17,821 nt of DNA, taken from JALHNI01 sp031367405. Its GTDB lineage: Bacteria; Acidobacteriota; Terriglobia; Bryobacterales; Bryobacteraceae. The stretch covers positions 1 through 17,821 of the forward strand of contig JANLPT010000282.1 of the NCBI GenBank assembly GCA_031367405.1, written 5' to 3'. Position 1 is the first letter of the stretch, and every line of letters begins with the position of its first letter. This document shows, piece after piece, positions 15,461 through 17,821 of the stretch. A program made the translations under genes and the position numbers. Under the pieces are notes generated by a model. It had not been told where the DNA came from. It saw only the letters and a program-made list of their open reading frames with translations, and did not search any database.

Positions 15461-15913
15461 CGGTCTGCCTGCTCTCCGCCGGGAGGCCAGAGGTGGTGCG
15501 GCTCTGGTCCAGGACTCGATGGGCGACATTCCCTCCGAACGCTCTTCTTGGGAACAGGTCAACCCAGCGAGGGAAAGGGCATGATCCTGGCGTAAGACGG
15601 TAGGAATCGCACTACCTTCCCAACAGGTTTGGGCCTCCGTGTGTGAGCGCACTGCCTCGCCAGAGATCGGGACAAGCCCGCGTTGACCTGAAATGGTGGC
15701 CTCACCACCGCCGGTTTGTGAGGTTTTTTTCCGGGAATGGCCCGATTCTCCCGGAAACGGCGCTGATCAAGATAGGTTCCACGAGTCGTAAATTCTGGTT
15801 CTCGAAGTCAGCGTTGGCTCGGAGGATTCGCTCCGCCACGGGCCGAATTGGAGACTGGCCGTTGCCGTCAGACCGACTATGGCTCAAGAAAGCTCATCGA
15901 CAAGGAAACATCT
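15461..15913. other. Spacer before the haloperoxidase gene, no gene seen
   Basis: Nothing here reads as a gene in either strand. Open frames give low-complexity Arg/Pro-rich peptides. One clear symmetry is an 8-bp inverted repeat, TTTCCGGG at 15728-15735 and CCCGGAAA at 15750-15757. It is preceded, not followed, by a T-run on the plus strand, so it is not a terminator for plus-strand transcripts. The left part may be further decay of the patatin gene. The haloperoxidase promoter should lie here, but I cannot place it. Confidence 0.45.
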
Positions 15914-17347
15914 ATGAACGACCCCATCCTCTACTGGAACGCCACCGCCCTCGAGGCCAACAAAGTCAGCCACTCAAACGGCGCTGGCCAACAAACCGGC
16001 CCCACCCTCAGTTCCCGCGCTTTGGCGATTGTCCATCTCGCCATTTACGACGCCTTCGCGGGCATCACCAAGAATCCGGCCATCCTGCCGCCCTACCTAT
16101 CGGGTTTGCCCGTGCCCCCCATCGGTGCCGGACTGGACGCCGCCGTCGCCGCGGCTGCCTATGACACCCTGTTCTCGCTTTTCCCCATCCAGAAACCTTT
16201 CTTCGACAACCAACTCGCCGCCGCTCCCATTCCGGCACCCGGCAAAGCCACCGGCACCGCGTTTGGTAAGCAAGTCGCCCTCGCCATCCTCGCTGATCGC
16301 CAAACCGACCCATCCGCATCTGACGCCGGCTACGTGCCTCCGGTCCACGCTGCCGCCCACCAAGTGGACCCCGACAATCGGGCGCAGCGCTTCCACGGGC
16401 CCTTTTATGGAGCCATGTCGAAGTGCTTCGCCGTCAGCGCTCGCCATGGGCTCGACATTCCGCCCGTGCCCGGTGATCCAGCCTACCTCAGCGCACTGAA
16501 GGAAGTTCGCGGTAAAGGCATCGCGCCGGAACTGATGGGCACCGTGCCCAACGGCTACCCGAAGCGCAATGTCAATGAAACAGTCATTGGCGTCTACTGG
16601 GCCTACGATGGCACGAAAGACCTGGGCACGCCCCCACGTCTCTATAATCAGATCATTCGTGAAGTCGCCATGGCCCGCGGCAATACGCCGGCCCAGAACG
16701 CCCGTCTCTTCGCCCTCGTCAATACCGCCATGGCCGATGCCGCGATTCTGGCGTGGGATCAGAAATACTTCCACAACCTTTGGCGGCCCGTCGCCGGCAT
16801 TCGAAACCATGACTCCTCCATGGGTCCGCTTGGTTCCGGCAATAACGCCATCGACAACGACTCCGACCCCGGCTGGCTGCCGCTGGGCGCTCCGAACTCC
16901 AATCAAATCGCAGCCAGGAACGTGACGCCGCCCTTTCCCGCCTATCCATCCGGGCACGCCACCTTCAGTGCGGCAGCCTTTCACATCACTCGCCTTTTCT
17001 ACGGCGTGCCTAAGGGCAACACTGACGCCGATAGTCTCTTCGACGGTCTCACTTTCGTTTCCGATGAATTGAACGGCGTTACTACCGACAACCGCGACAC
17101 GGTCCGGCCGCGCCATGTGCGCATTTTTTCCGGCGGGCTTTGGCAGATGATTGAAGAGAACGGCCGCAGCCGCGTCGACCTCGGCGTGCATTGGGTGTTC
17201 GACGCCTTCGCGGTCGACGCCAGCAACCAGATTGACATCACCAAGAACATCGGTGGCGTATCGTTGGGACTCAGGATTGCCGAGGACATCTTCGGTACCA
17301 GCCGGGAGAGTGGCTTGAAGAAGTCCACGGTCGGGCCGCGGTTGTAA
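15914..17347 (+). CDS. Vanadium-dependent haloperoxidase (PAP2 superfamily)
   Basis: A 477-aa protein with the full vanadate-binding set of the PAP2/haloperoxidase fold: Lys284 and Arg291 in KYFHNLWRP, Ser346-Gly347-His348 in YPSGHATFSA, and Arg420 with His426 in SRVDLGVHWVFDA. Such enzymes use hydrogen peroxide to oxidise halide ions to hypohalous acid. The protein is long compared with plain PAP2 phosphatases and has the extended helical N-terminus of haloperoxidases (SRALAIVHLAIYDAFAGI). ATG 15914 is preferred because AAGGAA sits just upstream. A TTG start at 15848 would add 22 residues without a signal. No signal peptide or Tat motif is visible. Phosphatase activity is the main alternative. 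A good terminator follows, so it is probably monocistronic. Confidence 0.92.
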   Translation: MNDPILYWNATALEANKVSHSNGAGQQTGPTLSSRALAIVHLAIYDAFAGITKNPAILPPYLSGLPVPPIGAGLDAAVAAAAYDTLFSLFPIQKPFFDNQLAAAPIPAPGKATGTAFGKQVALAILADRQTDPSASDAGYVPPVHAAAHQVDPDNRAQRFHGPFYGAMSKCFAVSARHGLDIPPVPGDPAYLSALKEVRGKGIAPELMGTVPNGYPKRNVNETVIGVYWAYDGTKDLGTPPRLYNQIIREVAMARGNTPAQNARLFALVNTAMADAAILAWDQKYFHNLWRPVAGIRNHDSSMGPLGSGNNAIDNDSDPGWLPLGAPNSNQIAARNVTPPFPAYPSGHATFSAAAFHITRLFYGVPKGNTDADSLFDGLTFVSDELNGVTTDNRDTVRPRHVRIFSGGLWQMIEENGRSRVDLGVHWVFDAFAVDASNQIDITKNIGGVSLGLRIAEDIFGTSRESGLKKSTVGPRL

Positions 17348-17362
17348 CTGTGTGGCCAGGGC

Positions 17363-17402
17363 AAGGCCGGGAGAGTCAGTTCCCCGGCCTTTCCCGCTTT
17401 TT
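17363..17402 (+). terminator. Intrinsic terminator after the haloperoxidase gene
   Basis: AAGGCCGGG (17363-17371) and CCCGGCCTT (17383-17391) form a perfect 9-bp stem with an 11-base loop, followed after six bases by five Ts (17398-17402). It begins 15 bases past the stop codon. The gap before the T-run is slightly long. Confidence 0.7.
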
Positions 17403-17417
17403 GCAGAGCCCCACCAC

Positions 17418-17441
17418 CTTTTCGTTTTCCTTTTCGTTTTC
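17418..17441. repeat. Two tandem 12-base units CTTTTCGTTTTC
   Basis: The unit CTTTTCGTTTTC occurs twice head to tail, then runs into a small 6-bp hairpin (TTTCCC-GAAA-GGGAAA, 17438-17453). It lies between the haloperoxidase terminator and the broken sigma gene. It may be part of that gene's promoter region, but nothing shows it directly. Confidence 0.6.
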
Positions 17442-17496
17442 CCGAAAGGGAAATCCCCCGCGACCACGTTCCCCCTTACATCGGGAGGAAACGAAA

Positions 17497-17685
17497 TTGA
17501 CCACTACTGAGTTGGCCGATGAAAATGGCCCCTTTCTGCAAGGGCTCACCACGGGTGATCGCTTGGCCGAAGCCGAACTGGTGCCGCTCGTCTATGTGGA
17601 TCTGAAGCGACTCGCTGCCTCCTACCTCCGCCAGGAACGCCGGGGCCATCCTCTAGAGGCCACCGCGTTGGTGCACGAAACTTAG
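17497..17685 (+). pseudogene. ECF sigma factor gene truncated by an insertion
   Basis: TTG 17497, preceded by GGGAGG eight bases upstream, starts a frame MTTTELADENGPFLQGLTTG... that aligns well with the intact ECF factor at 6853-7473: LVPLVYVDLKRLAASYLRQER against FVPSVYAELKRLAAGFLRRER, and TALVHET against TALVHEA. The frame stops at TAG 17685 exactly where the family motif LVHE(A/T)Y should continue to YLKL. Only ~62 of the ~190-200 residues remain in the window, and region 4 is absent. The sequence then turns AT-rich and a transposase start follows, so insertion of a mobile element is the likely cause. The rest of the gene may lie beyond the element, outside the window. Confidence 0.8.
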
Positions 17686-17821
17686 CAACTGTAAAACAAT
17701 AAGTGTCGCAATTAAAACATTTGTGGCATAGAATGTTCTTGTGGCGAGTGAATCTGAGATCAGGCAGCGTTTCTCACAGTTGGGGGTGTGGTTGGATGAG
17801 CGCTCGCGGCGGTTGTGGGCG
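17685..17821 (+). mobile_element. Left end of a putative ISAzo13-type insertion sequence
   Basis: The GC-rich sigma gene gives way at about 17685 to AT-rich sequence with two related motifs, GCAACTGTAAAACA (17685-17698) and GCAATTAAAACA (17708-17719), possibly end or transposase-binding repeats. A transposase start follows at 17741. The exact boundary cannot be fixed because the right end and target duplication are out of view. It lies close to the ACTTA that would encode the Thr-Tyr of the sigma motif. Confidence 0.55.
17741..17821 (+). CDS. Transposase, ISAzo13-like, N-terminal fragment
   Basis: From GTG 17741 the frame stays open for 27 codons to the window edge, reading VASESEIRQRFSQL followed by GVWLDERSRRLWA. 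The pattern IRQRF...LDER.RRLWA is what I associate with the start of ISAzo13-family DDE transposases. The rest, including the catalytic acidic residues, is beyond the window, so the family call rests on this short stretch. No clear ribosome site is seen upstream. Confidence 0.55.
   Translation, partial: MASESEIRQRFSQLGVWLDERSRRLWA

Noticed and set aside
15728..15757. Inverted repeat with adjacent T-run as a terminator
   Set aside because: The T-run precedes the stem on the plus strand and becomes an A-run after it on the minus strand, so it fits neither direction.
16097..17467. Long 456-aa open frame on the minus strand over the haloperoxidase
   Set aside because: It is a shadow frame of a GC-rich gene. 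The plus strand carries all the haloperoxidase motifs and a good start and terminator.

Overview
The window looks like part of a chromosome from the Acidobacteriota, probably a Solibacter/Bryobacter-like member of the Bryobacterales. This is inferred from gene content, because no 16S or other marker is present. The signs are a high-GC genome, an ECF sigma factor of the family common in Acidobacteria and Planctomycetes, a Ser/Thr kinase overlapping it, a membrane-anchored TPR-CHAT protein beside a sigma/anti-sigma pair, a vanadium haloperoxidase, and short intergenic inverted repeats.

Layout. At 1-469 there is no convincing gene, but there is a 136-bp nested inverted repeat (124-259). gatB (470-1936, +) is intact and followed by a perfect 9-bp stem-loop. 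Facing it is a small gene broken by a dinucleotide frameshift (2055-2392, -), then about 720 bp of apparent relic DNA. From 7473 down to 3116 on the minus strand lie an ECF sigma factor, a Ser/Thr kinase overlapping it by 4 bp, a leaderless peptidoglycan-binding/CHAP protein, a 107-aa unknown and a 520-aa exported unknown. A 181-bp spacer with a further copy of the repeat arm separates this set from the next one.

The most interesting part is a tightly packed minus-strand run from about 14927 to 7655, probably one operon. In order of transcription it encodes a sigma-70 family factor, an anti-sigma-like protein with a zinc-finger-type Cys/His cluster, one membrane span and a TPR-like tail, a 963-aa membrane-anchored TPR-CHAT (caspase-like) protein, two diverged paralogues of about 295 aa ending in the same Cys-rich tail (GGGCESCCS), and a trypsin-like serine protease with an intact His/Asp/Ser set. 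I propose a protease-controlled sigma-factor switch with two tagged substrates or effectors. It resembles in outline the TPR-CHAT/substrate/sigma logic of type III-E CRISPR systems, but no CRISPR components are here. This is inference from gene order and motifs.

Divergent from that operon is a truncated patatin-like phospholipase remnant (14975-15460, +), then about 450 bp of apparently empty DNA, then an intact vanadium-dependent haloperoxidase (15914-17347, +) with a good terminator. At the right edge a second ECF sigma gene is cut off inside its conserved LVHE(A/T)Y motif by what looks like an ISAzo13-type insertion sequence, whose transposase begins at 17741 and runs out of the window.
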